DNA of 64,000 nucleotides, taken from the NCBI RefSeq assembly GCF_024666525.1, contig NZ_CP088294.1, positions 2,232,001-2,296,000 of the forward strand, in the 5' to 3' direction. Below, in pieces: positions 1 through 8,624 of this stretch. Source of the DNA: Pseudomonas sp. J452 (GTDB lineage Bacteria; Pseudomonadota; Gammaproteobacteria; Pseudomonadales; Pseudomonadaceae). The stretch's first letter is position 1. The number at the start of each line of letters is the position of its first letter. The position numbers were made by a program, and so were the translations under genes. The notes below the pieces were generated by a model. That model did no database searches and was not told the origin of the DNA. It saw only the letters and a list, made by a program, of their open reading frames with translations.

Positions 1-1231
1 GGCCGATGACGAGGCCGAGCCGCAGGGCTTCGTCGAAGGCGCAGGCCTGACCCTGACCAACCGCAACTTCTATATGAACAGCGATTTTCGTGACAACGGC
101 CCAGACGAGCAGAGCTACCAGGAGGAGTGGGCCCACGGCGTGTTGGCCGACTTCGCCTCGGGCTTCACCGAGGGCACGGTCGGCTTCGGTGTCGATGCCT
201 TTGGCTACTTCGGCATCAAGCTCGACAGCGGCCGCGGGCGTACCGGCACCGGTCTGCTGCCGGTGGGCGGCGATGGTCGCGCCGAGGACGAATACGGCGA
301 GGCCGGCGGCGCGCTGAAGCTGCGCCTGTCCAGCACGCAGCTGAAATACGGCGAGATGCAGGTGGAGACGCCGGTGTTCGACACCGCCCACCTGCGCCTG
401 CTGCCGGAAACCGCCACCGGCTTCCTGGTCGAGAGCAGCGAGATCGAGGGTCTGGATCTGACTGCCGGTCACTTCACCGCCTTCAACAACCGCGACTCGA
501 GCAACAGCGGCGACGAGTTCTACGGCTACGGCGGCGACACCTCGGCCGGCGGCATCGACTTCGTCGGCGGCTGGTACAGCTTCAACGACAACCTCAGTGC
601 CGGCCTGTTCGCCTCCGAGCTGGAAGACACCTGGCGCCAGTACTATGGCAACCTCAACTACTACCTGCAGATCGACGACGAGCAGGCAGTCACTTTCGAT
701 TTCAATATCTACCGCAGCAACGACCACGGCGACGCTCTGGCCGGCGCGATCGATACCACCAGCTACAGCCTGGCGCTGGCCTACAGCCTGGGCATCCACA
801 CCCTGACCCTGGCGCACCAGCGGGTCAACGGCGACACGCCGTTCGACTATGTCGGCGGCGACTCCATCTACCTGGCCAACTCGCTGCAGTACTCCGACTT
901 CAACGCGCCCAACGAGCGTTCCTGGCAGCTGCGCTACGACCTCGACCTGGGCAACTGGGTACCGGGCCTGGGCCTGATGACCCGCTACGTGCGTGGCGAC
1001 AACATCGACGGCAGCCATGCCGATCCGGATGGCGTCTACGTGGATTACTACGGCGAGGACGGCAAGCACTGGGAACGTGATGTCGAGATCAACTATGTGG
1101 TGCAGGAGGGGGCGGCCAAGGACCTCAGCATCGCCGTGCGCCAGGCCACCCACCGCGCCAACACCGACCAGGGCGAGGGTGATCTGGACGAGGTGCGGCT
1201 GATCCTCGAATATCCGCTGGAAGTGCTCTAG
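1..1231 (+). CDS. OprD-family outer-membrane porin, 5'-truncated by window
   Basis: The reading frame is open from base 2 to a TAG stop at 1229-1231, so the start lies upstream of the window; the ATG at 74 is internal. The first visible residues (GFVEGAGLTLTNRNFY) match the region just after the signal peptide in OprD-type porins, and the rest shows the alternating aromatic and acidic beta-strand pattern and GLG loops of that family, ending in a hydrophobic C-terminal strand (LILEYPLEVL). OprD porins form monomeric outer-membrane channels for amino acids, peptides or small organic acids. The substrate cannot be read from this sequence. About 410 residues are visible, so probably only the signal peptide and a few residues are missing. 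Confidence 0.9.
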   Translation, partial: ADDEAEPQGFVEGAGLTLTNRNFYMNSDFRDNGPDEQSYQEEWAHGVLADFASGFTEGTVGFGVDAFGYFGIKLDSGRGRTGTGLLPVGGDGRAEDEYGEAGGALKLRLSSTQLKYGEMQVETPVFDTAHLRLLPETATGFLVESSEIEGLDLTAGHFTAFNNRDSSNSGDEFYGYGGDTSAGGIDFVGGWYSFNDNLSAGLFASELEDTWRQYYGNLNYYLQIDDEQAVTFDFNIYRSNDHGDALAGAIDTTSYSLALAYSLGIHTLTLAHQRVNGDTPFDYVGGDSIYLANSLQYSDFNAPNERSWQLRYDLDLGNWVPGLGLMTRYVRGDNIDGSHADPDGVYVDYYGEDGKHWERDVEINYVVQEGAAKDLSIAVRQATHRANTDQGEGDLDEVRLILEYPLEVL

Positions 1232-1254
1232 AGCCTGTCGCGGATCTTGCTAGC

Positions 1255-1392
1255 TCCCCTCTCCCACGTGTGGGAGAGGGGCTGGGGGAGAGGGAGTTTT
1301 CCCGCTAACCCTCTCCCCAGCCCTCGGCTTTGGCTTCCTGCGCCACTCTACCTCCTGCATCCCTGTCGTCGTCTCCCACAAGTGGGAGAGAG
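1255..1392. repeat. CTCTCCC-type inverted repeat element, copy 1
   Basis: An inverted pair of CCCTCTCCCAC / GTGGGAGAGGG blocks is followed by GGCTGGGGGAGAGGG and then by a second, inverted set reading CCCTCTCCCC and CTCCCACAAGTGGGAG. The same composite occurs near 12440, 34870 and 38871. It sits between the porin stop and the convergent DUF3422 gene, where it may also help end transcription. Confidence 0.75.
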
Positions 1393-1434
1393 GAATTTCC
1401 GCGATCCTATACAGGTGCTAGGCGTGTGCTTTCG

Positions 1435-2664
1435 TCAGTGCTCCCGGGCCTGGCGGATACGCAGCATGATGGCGCACAGGATCAGCAACGCCAGCGGGCC
1501 CATGCCGAGCATCGCGCTTTTCACCGGGATCTCCAGGCTGAGGCCGTGCAGACCTTCATACAACAGCTTGAACAGGCTCAGCAGGTAGTAGCTGATGGCG
1601 ATGATCGAGAGCCCCTCGACCGCCTTCTGGATGCGGATCTGCGTATCGGCGCGGGCGTTCAGGCTGCGCAGGATGGCCGAGTTCTGTTCCTCCACTTCCA
1701 CCTGTACCCGTGCCTGCAGCAGGTCGCCGAGGTTGGCCACGCTCTGCCCGAGGCGCACCAGGCGCTGGTCGGTGGCGGCGCAGTAGCGCACCGTCGGACG
1801 GAAGCGTCGCTCGATGAATACGCCCAGGCGTTGGCAATCGTCGACATGGCTTTCGCGCAGTTCGGCGATGCGTTCGAAGACGATCTGCGCATAGGCCTCG
1901 GCGGCGCCGAAGCGCTGACGAGTGCGCGCGGTGCTGCGCACGATGCGTGCCGACAGCTGGGCGATGGCGGCGGAGAGCACCTTGGCGCTGTCGCGGCCCT
2001 CGGCATTGCGATCGGACAGGCTGGCCAGCTCGCGGTCGTAGTCTTTCAACTGCTGGCTGACCTGCTGCGCCACCGGCAGGGTCAGCGAAGCCATCATGCG
2101 GTAGGTCTCGATCTCCAGCAGGCGGCGGATCATGCGGCCCAGGCGATAGGCATTGAGCCGGCGGTTGACCAGCAGTAGGCGGTTGATGCCGTGCTCGTCG
2201 AGGCGAAAGTCCGACCAGGCGGTGGCGTCGCCGCTGCCCAGATGGGAGCCGGCCGGGTCCTTGAAACCGTACTGGGTGGCGTCGCCAGCCCAGTCCCGCT
2301 CGGCTTCCACCAGCACCTGCACGGCGCTGATCAGCGCGGGGCGATGGGGTTCGATCAGGCTGGCCAGTGGCGCGGGCAGTGGCGGCCAGGCTTCGCCCTG
2401 GGGCGGGCGAGGCACCACCAGGGTGAGGGTGAAGAACTCGCTGTGGCGTTCCCACTTGAGGGTGTCTTCACCCAGGCGCAACAGACCCTGCACGCCGTTG
2501 CTCGGCAGCACTTCGCTGGCCAGTTGGCCCAGTTGTTCGATCAGTGCGTCGCAGGCCAGTTCGGCATCGACGAAGGCCAGGTGATAGACATGCGACGGCT
2601 CGCGAAAATAGATCGAGGGTCGGGCGTGCAGTTCGTTGTGCAGGGTTTTGCGTAAAGGATGCAT
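1435..2664 (-). CDS. DUF3422 family membrane-anchored protein
   Basis: The 409-residue protein begins MHPLRKTLHNELHARP, the typical N-terminus of DUF3422 proteins. The ATG at 2664 is chosen because the upstream in-frame extension runs through the REP pair at 2798-2865 and looks non-coding. A long soluble region with heptad-like helices (residues about 180-340) is followed by two C-terminal membrane helices (IIAISYYLLSLFKLL and LGMGPLALLILCAIML). No catalytic motif is apparent. The function of the family is unknown; the tail layout suggests an inner-membrane protein with a large cytoplasmic domain. Upstream Shine-Dalgarno match is weak. Confidence 0.85.
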   Translation of the reverse strand: MHPLRKTLHNELHARPSIYFREPSHVYHLAFVDAELACDALIEQLGQLASEVLPSNGVQGLLRLGEDTLKWERHSEFFTLTLVVPRPPQGEAWPPLPAPLASLIEPHRPALISAVQVLVEAERDWAGDATQYGFKDPAGSHLGSGDATAWSDFRLDEHGINRLLLVNRRLNAYRLGRMIRRLLEIETYRMMASLTLPVAQQVSQQLKDYDRELASLSDRNAEGRDSAKVLSAAIAQLSARIVRSTARTRQRFGAAEAYAQIVFERIAELRESHVDDCQRLGVFIERRFRPTVRYCAATDQRLVRLGQSVANLGDLLQARVQVEVEEQNSAILRSLNARADTQIRIQKAVEGLSIIAISYYLLSLFKLLYEGLHGLSLEIPVKSAMLGMGPLALLILCAIMLRIRQAREH

Positions 2665-2797
2665 GGGGAAAGGGAGGGCCAGAAAGGGAGGTTTCTGGGT
2701 GACGTGGTTTTGTGACTGCCTGGTCACATTGGTTTGTCGAGAGCTGTGTGCCGGGACGGAGGGGCCCGTATGTAAGCGCAGGTTGCTTGATGCTCTT

Positions 2798-2865
2798 GTA
2801 GGAGCCAGCTTGCTGGCGATCCAGGCCCGTGCAGGCTGCCAGATCGCCAGCAAGCTGGCTCCTAC
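2798..2865. repeat. REP inverted pair (GTAGGAGCCAGC family)
   Basis: GTAGGAGCCAGCTTGCTGGC at the left end and its complement ending GGCTCCTAC at the right end face each other across about 20 bases. It lies upstream of the DUF3422 gene and downstream of the response regulator. It belongs to the most abundant repeat family in the window. Confidence 0.9.
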
Positions 2866-2893
2866 AAGGTTGGGTCAGGCTTGTGCGGGGCCT

Positions 2894-3592
2894 TCACGCC
2901 CGCTCTGTCATGGCCGATAGCGCGACCGAGGTGGCGGCGGTGCGGGTTTCCACGCCGAGTTTGACGTACACATGCTCCAGGTGTTTGTTCACCGTGCGCG
3001 GGCTGAGGCCGAGGATGTCGCCGATGTCGCGGTTGGTCTTGCCGCAGGCCACCCAGCGCAGCACTTCCACTTCCCGTTCGGTGAGCTGGAAGCGCGCCGA
3101 GAGCGTGGCATAGGCCGGCTCGTCGTTCAGTGTCAGCGGTTGCGCCTGGCTGGCGGCGCGCGCCGTTTGCAGGATGCGCGCGGTGCGCAGGTGCGAGGCC
3201 ACGCGGGCGAGCACTTCCTCGGTATTGATCGGCTTGGTTACGTAGTCGATGCCGCCGGCGGCGAAGCCTTTGACCACATGCTCGCTGTCGGTCAGGGCGG
3301 TCATGAACAACACCGGAATATCGGCGGTGGCCGGGTCGGCCTTGATCCGCTGGCAGGTCTCGAAGCCGTCCAGCCCCGGCATCATCGCGTCGAGCAGAAT
3401 CAGGTCCGGGCGCCGGCGCTGGATGCGGCTCAGCGCGCTCAGGCCATCCAGGGCCACCAACACCATATAGCCCACTTCATCGAGGGCGTCGGAGAGCAGG
3501 GCCAGGTTGTCCGGGGTGTCGTCGACGATCAGGATCACCCCGCGCTCGGCCGCGCGGGTGTGAGGCTCAGAGGGATGGGGCAGCACGTTCAT
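2894..3592 (-). CDS. REC-LuxR response regulator of the amide/urea cluster
   Basis: A 232-residue response regulator. The receiver domain (residues about 17-135) has the acidic pair DD at 24-25, phospho-acceptor D68 (LILLDAMMPG) and the KP switch (VTKPIN). The C-terminal LuxR/NarL-type helix-turn-helix is at about 165-225 (LTEREVEVLRWVACGKTNRDI). The ATG lies 26 bases upstream of the stop of the hybrid kinase gene, so the two are overlapped and probably translationally coupled. It is the natural candidate to bind the TACGTC-N4-GACGTA palindromes upstream of urtA and fmdA; that link is inference from position. Confidence 0.92.
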   Translation of the reverse strand: MNVLPHPSEPHTRAAERGVILIVDDTPDNLALLSDALDEVGYMVLVALDGLSALSRIQRRRPDLILLDAMMPGLDGFETCQRIKADPATADIPVLFMTALTDSEHVVKGFAAGGIDYVTKPINTEEVLARVASHLRTARILQTARAASQAQPLTLNDEPAYATLSARFQLTEREVEVLRWVACGKTNRDIGDILGLSPRTVNKHLEHVYVKLGVETRTAATSVALSAMTERA

Positions 3593-6500
3593 GCTCGGCC
3601 TCCTTGAGTTGGCGGTTGAATTCGTCCAGGCGGTAGCTTTTCACCAGGGCCCGCAGGGGCGCGGTGAAGCCGGTGCTGGCGGGTGTCAGCCGATCAATGG
3701 CGTCGAGTTTCTCCTGAATGCCGCGGATATAACCCATGGCCCCGAGCTCGCGCAGTGCATCCAGGTCACTGGCGCTGGGCAGCACCAGGGCTGCGCGTGT
3801 CGGCGCAGGCAATGGCGCGGTGCGCCGCAGCCAGTGCAAATCCAGTTGCTTGTGGATGCGTTCGAGCAGTTCCGGGGTGTGCACCGGCTTGGCCAGGTAG
3901 TCGTTGCAGTCGGCGCTGACGCTGCGCTCACGGTCATCGGCAAAGGCATTGGCGGAGATCACGATGATCGGCGCCTGACTCTGGGCGTTGCGGCGAATCA
4001 GCCGGCTGGTTTCCCAGCCATCCATCTGCGGCATCGACAGATCCATCAGGATCAGATCGGGGTGCAGCAAGGCTGCCTGACGGATGGCTTCCTGACCGCT
4101 GGCGGCTTGGGCGATGTTGAAACCCAGCGGTTCGAGCATGCCGGCCAATACGCGGCGATGTTCGATATGGTCGTCCACCACCAGGATCAGCCGGCGCGGG
4201 CCCTGATAACCGATGATGTCGTGCTCCACATGCACCACCGCCTGGGGCACGCGCACCTCGGAGAGGAACAGGCGCACCTGGAAGCTGGTGCCCTGCTCCA
4301 GCACGCTTTTCACCGACAGCTCGCCGCCCATCAAGGAGGTGAGCATGCGCGTGATGGTCAGGCCCAGGCCGACGCCGTTGTCCTGGCGCATCAGGTCGCC
4401 GCGCTCGAACGGCTGGAAGATTCGCTCGATCTGCTCCGGGTCGATGCCGATGCCGGTGTCGACGATCTCGAAGCTGGCGGTTTCGCGCAGATAGCTGACG
4501 CGCAGACAGACTTCGCCGCTGTCGGTAAAGCGCACTGCGTTGCCGAGCAGGTTGATCAGAATCTGCCGCACGCGTTTCTCGTCGCCGCGCACCACCGCCG
4601 GCATGCGCCCGCTGGTGTCCAGGCGAAAGCGCAGGCCCTTCTCTTCGGCCTGCGGGCTGAACATGCGTTCGAGCTGGTGGATAAATTCCGGGAAGGGGAT
4701 TTCCGAGAGTTCCAGGTTGAGCTTGCCGGCCTCGATCTTGGCCACGTCGAGCAGCCCGTCTATCAGCGACAGCAGGTGCGAGCCGCTGCGAAAGATGGTG
4801 GCTAGGGCGTCCTGGTGCTGCCCCGGCATGCCGGCGTCGCGCTGCAGGATCTGCGTATAGCCGAGGATGCTGTTGAGCGGCGTGCGCAGCTCGTGGGACA
4901 GGCCGGTGACGTAGCGACTCTTGGCCGCGTTGGCGGCTTCGCTGGCCTCCTTGGCTTTCTGCAGGGCTTCGTCGGTTTTGCGGTGGGCCTCGATTTCCTG
5001 CATCAGCAGCTGGGTCTGGCGGTCGGATTCCTCCTGGGCCACCCGGCGGCTTTCGCGGGTCAGCACTACCCACCAGGCGAGGATCGCGGCGAACAGCGAG
5101 AGCGTCATAAAGGCCTTGAGAAAGGCCAGGTAGAGGGTGTCCTGCGCCTGCGGCGATTGCGCCACCAGCCCCTGGGACACCTGGCTGTAAATCAGCGCCA
5201 GGGCGACGAACAGCAGCAGTACCAGCACCGTCAGCAGGCCCAGGTACTGGGCCAGGCGGCTGTGCAGGCGCGGGATCGAGACCTGCGGGAATAGCCAGTG
5301 AATGAAATCGTCGAGTTGCTCGGACAGCCGTGCCCTGGGTTTGCAGGCATCGCCGCAGCGGGCATCGAGCGAGCAACACAGCGAGCAAATGGGCGTGCTG
5401 TAGGCCGGGCAGAAGGCCATGTCTTCGCTTTCAAAGGCATTGCTGCACAGGCCGCACTGCGCGGTGGTGGTCACGCCGAGCGGGTAGAGCAGCAACGGGT
5501 CGCTGCTACGCGCCAGGTAGTAGCGGCCGTTGGTCAGCCAGGCAATCAACGGCGCGAGCAGCAGGGCCGAACCCAGCGCAACGATCGGCGAGGCGGCCTG
5601 GGCAAAGGCGCCGAACAAGCCGCCGTGGGCCAGCACCGAGAGCAGTGAGGCGATCAGCATGGCGCCCACCCCCACCGGGTTGATGTCGTACAGGTGCGCG
5701 CGCTTGAATTCGATGTGTTTGGGTGACAGGCCCAGCGGCTTGTTGATCACCAGGTCGGCGACCACCGCGCCAATCCAGGCGATGGCGATGTTGGCATACA
5801 GGCCGAGCACTTCCTCGATCGCCTGGAACACCCCCAGCTCCATCAGGATCAGGGCAATGGCCACGTTGAACACCAGCCACACCACGCGACCGGGATGGCT
5901 GTGGGTGACGCGGGCGAAGAAGTTCGACCAGGCCAGCGAGCCGGCGTAGGCGTTGGTCAGGTTGATCTTCACCTGGCTGACGATGACGAACAGCACCATG
6001 GCCGCCAGCGCCCACTCCGGTGAGCTGAACACATAGTTGAAGGCCACCAGGTACATCTGCGTCGGCTCGGCAGCGCGCTCCATGGGGATTTCATGCTGCA
6101 GGGCGAGAAAAGCCAGGAAGGCCCCAGCGAGCATTTTCAGCGCCCCGGGGATGATCCAGCCGGGCCCGGCCATCAGCAGGGCGGCCCACCAGCGGGTGCG
6201 ATTGCGCCGGGTTTTTTCCGGCAAGAAGCGCAGGTAGTCGACCTGTTCGCCAATCTGCGTGACCAGCGCCAGCGCCACGGTACAGGCCGCGCCAAAGTGC
6301 AGCAGGTTGAAGGCGCCACCATCGCCCTCACGCCCGGCGAAGCTGGTCCAGTCGCTGAACGCCTCGGGGTTCTTGGCGATGACGAAGACGTACGGCAAAA
6401 ACAGCAGGAACAGCCACAGCGGCTGGCTCCACATCTGCAATCGGTTGATCAGGGTGATGCCATAGGCCACCAGGGGGATGACGATCAGCGAACAGATCAC

Positions 6501-6965
6501 ATAGGCCAGCGCCAGCGGGATGTTGAAGTACAGCTCCAGGGCCAGGGCCATGATCGCCGCCTCGAGGGCGAAGAACAGGAAGGTGAAGCTGGCGTAGATC
6601 AGCGAGGTGATGGTCGAGCCGATGTAGCCGAAACCGGCGCCACGGGTCAGCAGGTCCATGTCCACGCCATAGCGCGCCGCGTAGTAGCTGATCGGCAGGC
6701 CGGTGAGGAAGATCACCAGGCTCACCGCGAGAATGGCCCACAGGGTGTTGGTAAAGCCGTAGCTCAGCGCCAGGGCGCCGCCGATGGCCTCCAGGGCGAG
6801 AAACGACACCGCACTCAGAGCGGTGTTGGCGATGCGCAGCTCCGACCATTTGCGAAACGACTTGGGGGTGAAACGCAGGGCGTAGTCTTCCATGGTCTCG
6901 TCGGCGACCCAGCTGTTGTAGTCGCGGCGGATCTTGACGATGCGCTGGGTGCCGGTCGGTTGCAC
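3567..6965 (-). CDS. NCS1-type permease fused to hybrid histidine kinase
   Basis: A protein of about 1132 residues. Residues about 1-470 form a 12-helix membrane domain resembling purine-cytosine permeases (nucleobase:cation symporter-1). A cysteine-rich stretch follows (about 500-543: CGLC, CSLCC and further Cys), then two more membrane helices, a short coiled coil, a HisKA domain with H691 (LSHELRTPL), a catalytic domain with N and G boxes (NLLGNAVRF, DTGIGID, GVGLGL), a receiver with D975 (LILMDLSMP) and a C-terminal helical region. The GTG at 6965 is chosen: AGGA lies 9 bases upstream and the longer frame reads through a REP. An ATG at 7019 is an alternative. Its position next to the importer and formamidase suggests it senses an amide, urea or related nitrogen compound. 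Confidence 0.9.
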   Translation of the reverse strand: MQPTGTQRIVKIRRDYNSWVADETMEDYALRFTPKSFRKWSELRIANTALSAVSFLALEAIGGALALSYGFTNTLWAILAVSLVIFLTGLPISYYAARYGVDMDLLTRGAGFGYIGSTITSLIYASFTFLFFALEAAIMALALELYFNIPLALAYVICSLIVIPLVAYGITLINRLQMWSQPLWLFLLFLPYVFVIAKNPEAFSDWTSFAGREGDGGAFNLLHFGAACTVALALVTQIGEQVDYLRFLPEKTRRNRTRWWAALLMAGPGWIIPGALKMLAGAFLAFLALQHEIPMERAAEPTQMYLVAFNYVFSSPEWALAAMVLFVIVSQVKINLTNAYAGSLAWSNFFARVTHSHPGRVVWLVFNVAIALILMELGVFQAIEEVLGLYANIAIAWIGAVVADLVINKPLGLSPKHIEFKRAHLYDINPVGVGAMLIASLLSVLAHGGLFGAFAQAASPIVALGSALLLAPLIAWLTNGRYYLARSSDPLLLYPLGVTTTAQCGLCSNAFESEDMAFCPAYSTPICSLCCSLDARCGDACKPRARLSEQLDDFIHWLFPQVSIPRLHSRLAQYLGLLTVLVLLLFVALALIYSQVSQGLVAQSPQAQDTLYLAFLKAFMTLSLFAAILAWWVVLTRESRRVAQEESDRQTQLLMQEIEAHRKTDEALQKAKEASEAANAAKSRYVTGLSHELRTPLNSILGYTQILQRDAGMPGQHQDALATIFRSGSHLLSLIDGLLDVAKIEAGKLNLELSEIPFPEFIHQLERMFSPQAEEKGLRFRLDTSGRMPAVVRGDEKRVRQILINLLGNAVRFTDSGEVCLRVSYLRETASFEIVDTGIGIDPEQIERIFQPFERGDLMRQDNGVGLGLTITRMLTSLMGGELSVKSVLEQGTSFQVRLFLSEVRVPQAVVHVEHDIIGYQGPRRLILVVDDHIEHRRVLAGMLEPLGFNIAQAASGQEAIRQAALLHPDLILMDLSMPQMDGWETSRLIRRNAQSQAPIIVISANAFADDRERSVSADCNDYLAKPVHTPELLERIHKQLDLHWLRRTAPLPAPTRAALVLPSASDLDALRELGAMGYIRGIQEKLDAIDRLTPASTGFTAPLRALVKSYRLDEFNRQLKEAEHERAAPSL

Positions 6966-7028
6966 AGCGGTGATTCCTGGGAGTCGGAGCAAGGGATACG
7001 ACGAAGTAGCAACAACCATGCCCCGACC

Positions 7029-7096
7029 GTAGGAGCCAGCTTGCTGGCGATCAGCGTTGCCTCTAGCCGCGTGATCGCCAGCAAGCTGGCTCCTAC
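7029..7096. repeat. REP inverted pair
   Basis: GTAGGAGCCAGCTTGCTGGC and its inverted partner GCCAGCAAGCTGGCTCCTAC face each other with about 28 bases between them, just upstream of the sensor kinase start. Confidence 0.9.
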
Positions 7097-7156
7097 GGTA
7101 AGCGCGAGCGGGCGGGTTGCGGGCGTGAGCTTGCACCAGGGTGGGGCGTTGGGCAG

Positions 7157-7194
7157 TACGTCAGATGACGTATGCCGTTACGTCAACCTGCGTA
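7157..7194. promoter_or_regulatory. Tandem palindromic operator candidate upstream of urtA
   Basis: A perfect inverted repeat TACGTC-AGAT-GACGTA occupies 7157-7172. A second, imperfect one, TACGTC-AACC-TGCGTA, occupies 7179-7194, so the two are spaced 22 bases apart, close to two helical turns. The perfect form recurs upstream of fmdA with a different spacer. This fits a dimeric helix-turn-helix regulator; the adjacent LuxR-type response regulator is the likely binder (inference). Confidence 0.6.
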
Positions 7195-7290
7195 TACCGT
7201 CCGCGCCGGTGGCAAACGCATGCTGGTGGCGAACCGAACTGACAGCCGCAGGGCTGGCCGGGGAGGAAAACCACCCAGAGGAGCATGACC

Positions 7291-8523
7291 ATGGATTCAC
7301 CGACTCGCTTTCTCCCTCGTCGGCTAGCGTTGGGTGCTGCGGCACTCTCGCTGCTGGCGGCCACCGTGTTCGGCCAGATGGCCGTGGCGGCTGAGGTCAA
7401 CACCACCGGGCTTGCTGTCACCGACACCGAAGTCACGGTCGGCCAGCTGCACTCGGCCACCGGCACCATGGCCATTTCCGAAACCGGTTCGATCCAGGCC
7501 GAGCGCCTGGCCATCGAGCAGATCAATGCCAGCGGCGGCATCCTCGGCCGGCAGATCAAGATCATCCAGGAAGACGGCGCCTCCGACTGGCCGACCTTCG
7601 CCGAAAAAGCCAAGAAGCTGCTGGTTGGCGACAAGGTCGCCGCCGTGTTCGGCTGCTGGACTTCGGCCTCGCGCAAGGCGGTGCTGCCGGTGTTCGAGAA
7701 GGAAAACGGCCTGCTCTACTACCCGACCTTCTATGAAGGCCTGGAGCAGTCGAAGAACGTCATCTACACCGGCCAGGAAGCCACCCAGCAGATCCTTGCC
7801 GGCCTCGACTGGATCGCCAAGGAGAAGGGCGCCAAGACCTACTACCTGATCGGCTCGGACTACATCTGGCCGCGCACCTCGATGAAGATCGCCCGCAAGC
7901 ACATCGAAAACGTGCTCGGCGGCAAGGTGGTGGGCGAGGAGTACTACCCGCTGGGCAACACCCAGTTCGGCTCGCTGATCAACAAGGTCAAGCTGAAGAA
8001 GCCCGATGTGGTCTTCACCGCGGTGGTCGGCGGCTCCAACGTGGCCTTCTACAAGCAGATGAAAGCCGCTGGCGTGACCAGCGCCAAGCAGAACCTGCTG
8101 ACCCTGTCGGTGACCGAGGATGAACTGCTCGGCATTGGCGGCGAGAACATGGACGGTTTCTACGCCTCCATGAAGTACTTCCAGAGCCTCGACAACCCGA
8201 ACAACACTGCCTTCGTTGAAGCCTTCAAGGCCAAGTACGGCAAGGATGCAGTGATCGGTGACGTGACCCAGGCCGCCTACCTCGGCCCATGGCTGTGGAA
8301 AGCCGCGGTCGAGAAGGCCGGCAGCTTCGATGTCGACAAGGTCGCCGCAGCCTCCCCGGGCATCGAACTGGCCACCGCGCCAGAGAGCTACGTCAAGGTG
8401 CATGACAACCATCACCTGTGGAGCAAGACCCGCATCGGCCAGGTGCAGGCTGACGGCCAGTTCAAGGTGGTGTTCGAGTCCGACCTGATCGAGCCGAATC
8501 CTTTCCCCAAGGGTTACCAGTAA
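7291..8523 (+). CDS. urtA: Urea/short-chain amide ABC transporter, periplasmic binding protein (UrtA/FmdD-like)
   Basis: A 410-residue periplasmic binding protein of the Leu/Ile/Val-type (type I) fold. A signal peptide of about 33 residues with a twin-Arg-like start (RRLALGAAALSLLA) ends near AVAA. The mature part carries UrtA-family hallmarks such as VGQLHSATGTMAISE, VFGCWTSASRK and LLYYPTFYEGLEQS. The ATG at 7291 is preferred over 7285 because AGAGGAG then lies 7 bases upstream instead of 1. First gene of a urtABCDE-type operon followed by formamidase, so the ligand may be urea, formamide or another short amide; sequence alone does not settle which. Confidence 0.92.
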   Translation: MDSPTRFLPRRLALGAAALSLLAATVFGQMAVAAEVNTTGLAVTDTEVTVGQLHSATGTMAISETGSIQAERLAIEQINASGGILGRQIKIIQEDGASDWPTFAEKAKKLLVGDKVAAVFGCWTSASRKAVLPVFEKENGLLYYPTFYEGLEQSKNVIYTGQEATQQILAGLDWIAKEKGAKTYYLIGSDYIWPRTSMKIARKHIENVLGGKVVGEEYYPLGNTQFGSLINKVKLKKPDVVFTAVVGGSNVAFYKQMKAAGVTSAKQNLLTLSVTEDELLGIGGENMDGFYASMKYFQSLDNPNNTAFVEAFKAKYGKDAVIGDVTQAAYLGPWLWKAAVEKAGSFDVDKVAAASPGIELATAPESYVKVHDNHHLWSKTRIGQVQADGQFKVVFESDLIEPNPFPKGYQ

Positions 8524-8539
8524 GCGCTGTCGACCACCT

Positions 8540-8591
8540 GTAGGAGCCAGCGTGCTGGCGATGAATGGATCGCCGGTACGCCGGCTCCTGC
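8540..8591. repeat. Degenerate REP pair between urtA and urtB
   Basis: GTAGGAGCCAGCGTGCTGGCGAT is followed by a diverged inverted partner (GATCGCCGGTACGCCGGCTCCTGC). It can form a hairpin in the urtA-urtB intergenic mRNA. Confidence 0.75.
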
Positions 8592-8624
8592 GGGGTTTTC
8601 TCTTCTCTTCTGGGGACCATCATC

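Larger units (their letters stand above)
6966..7290. other. Divergent regulatory region between sensor kinase and urtA
   Basis: This 325-base gap separates two divergent units. It holds a REP pair (7029-7096) on the kinase side and two palindromic operator-like sites (7157-7194) on the urtA side. The long open frame that extends the kinase gene to 7136 passes through the REP and is considered non-coding. No clear sigma-70 or sigma-54 promoter could be assigned. Confidence 0.7.

Noticed and set aside
1231..1250. Possible left end of the MITE-like family (GAGCCTGTCGCGGATCT)
   Set aside because: Only a partial match to one terminus and no right end nearby.
6966..7136. N-terminal extension of the sensor kinase to 7136
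   Set aside because: The extension reads through a REP palindrome and has no family-like residues; GTG 6965 has a better ribosome site.
7210..7223. Sigma-54-like promoter (TGGCAAACGCATGC) upstream of urtA
   Set aside because: GG and GC are separated by 9 bases, whereas the sigma-54 -24/-12 elements need 10.
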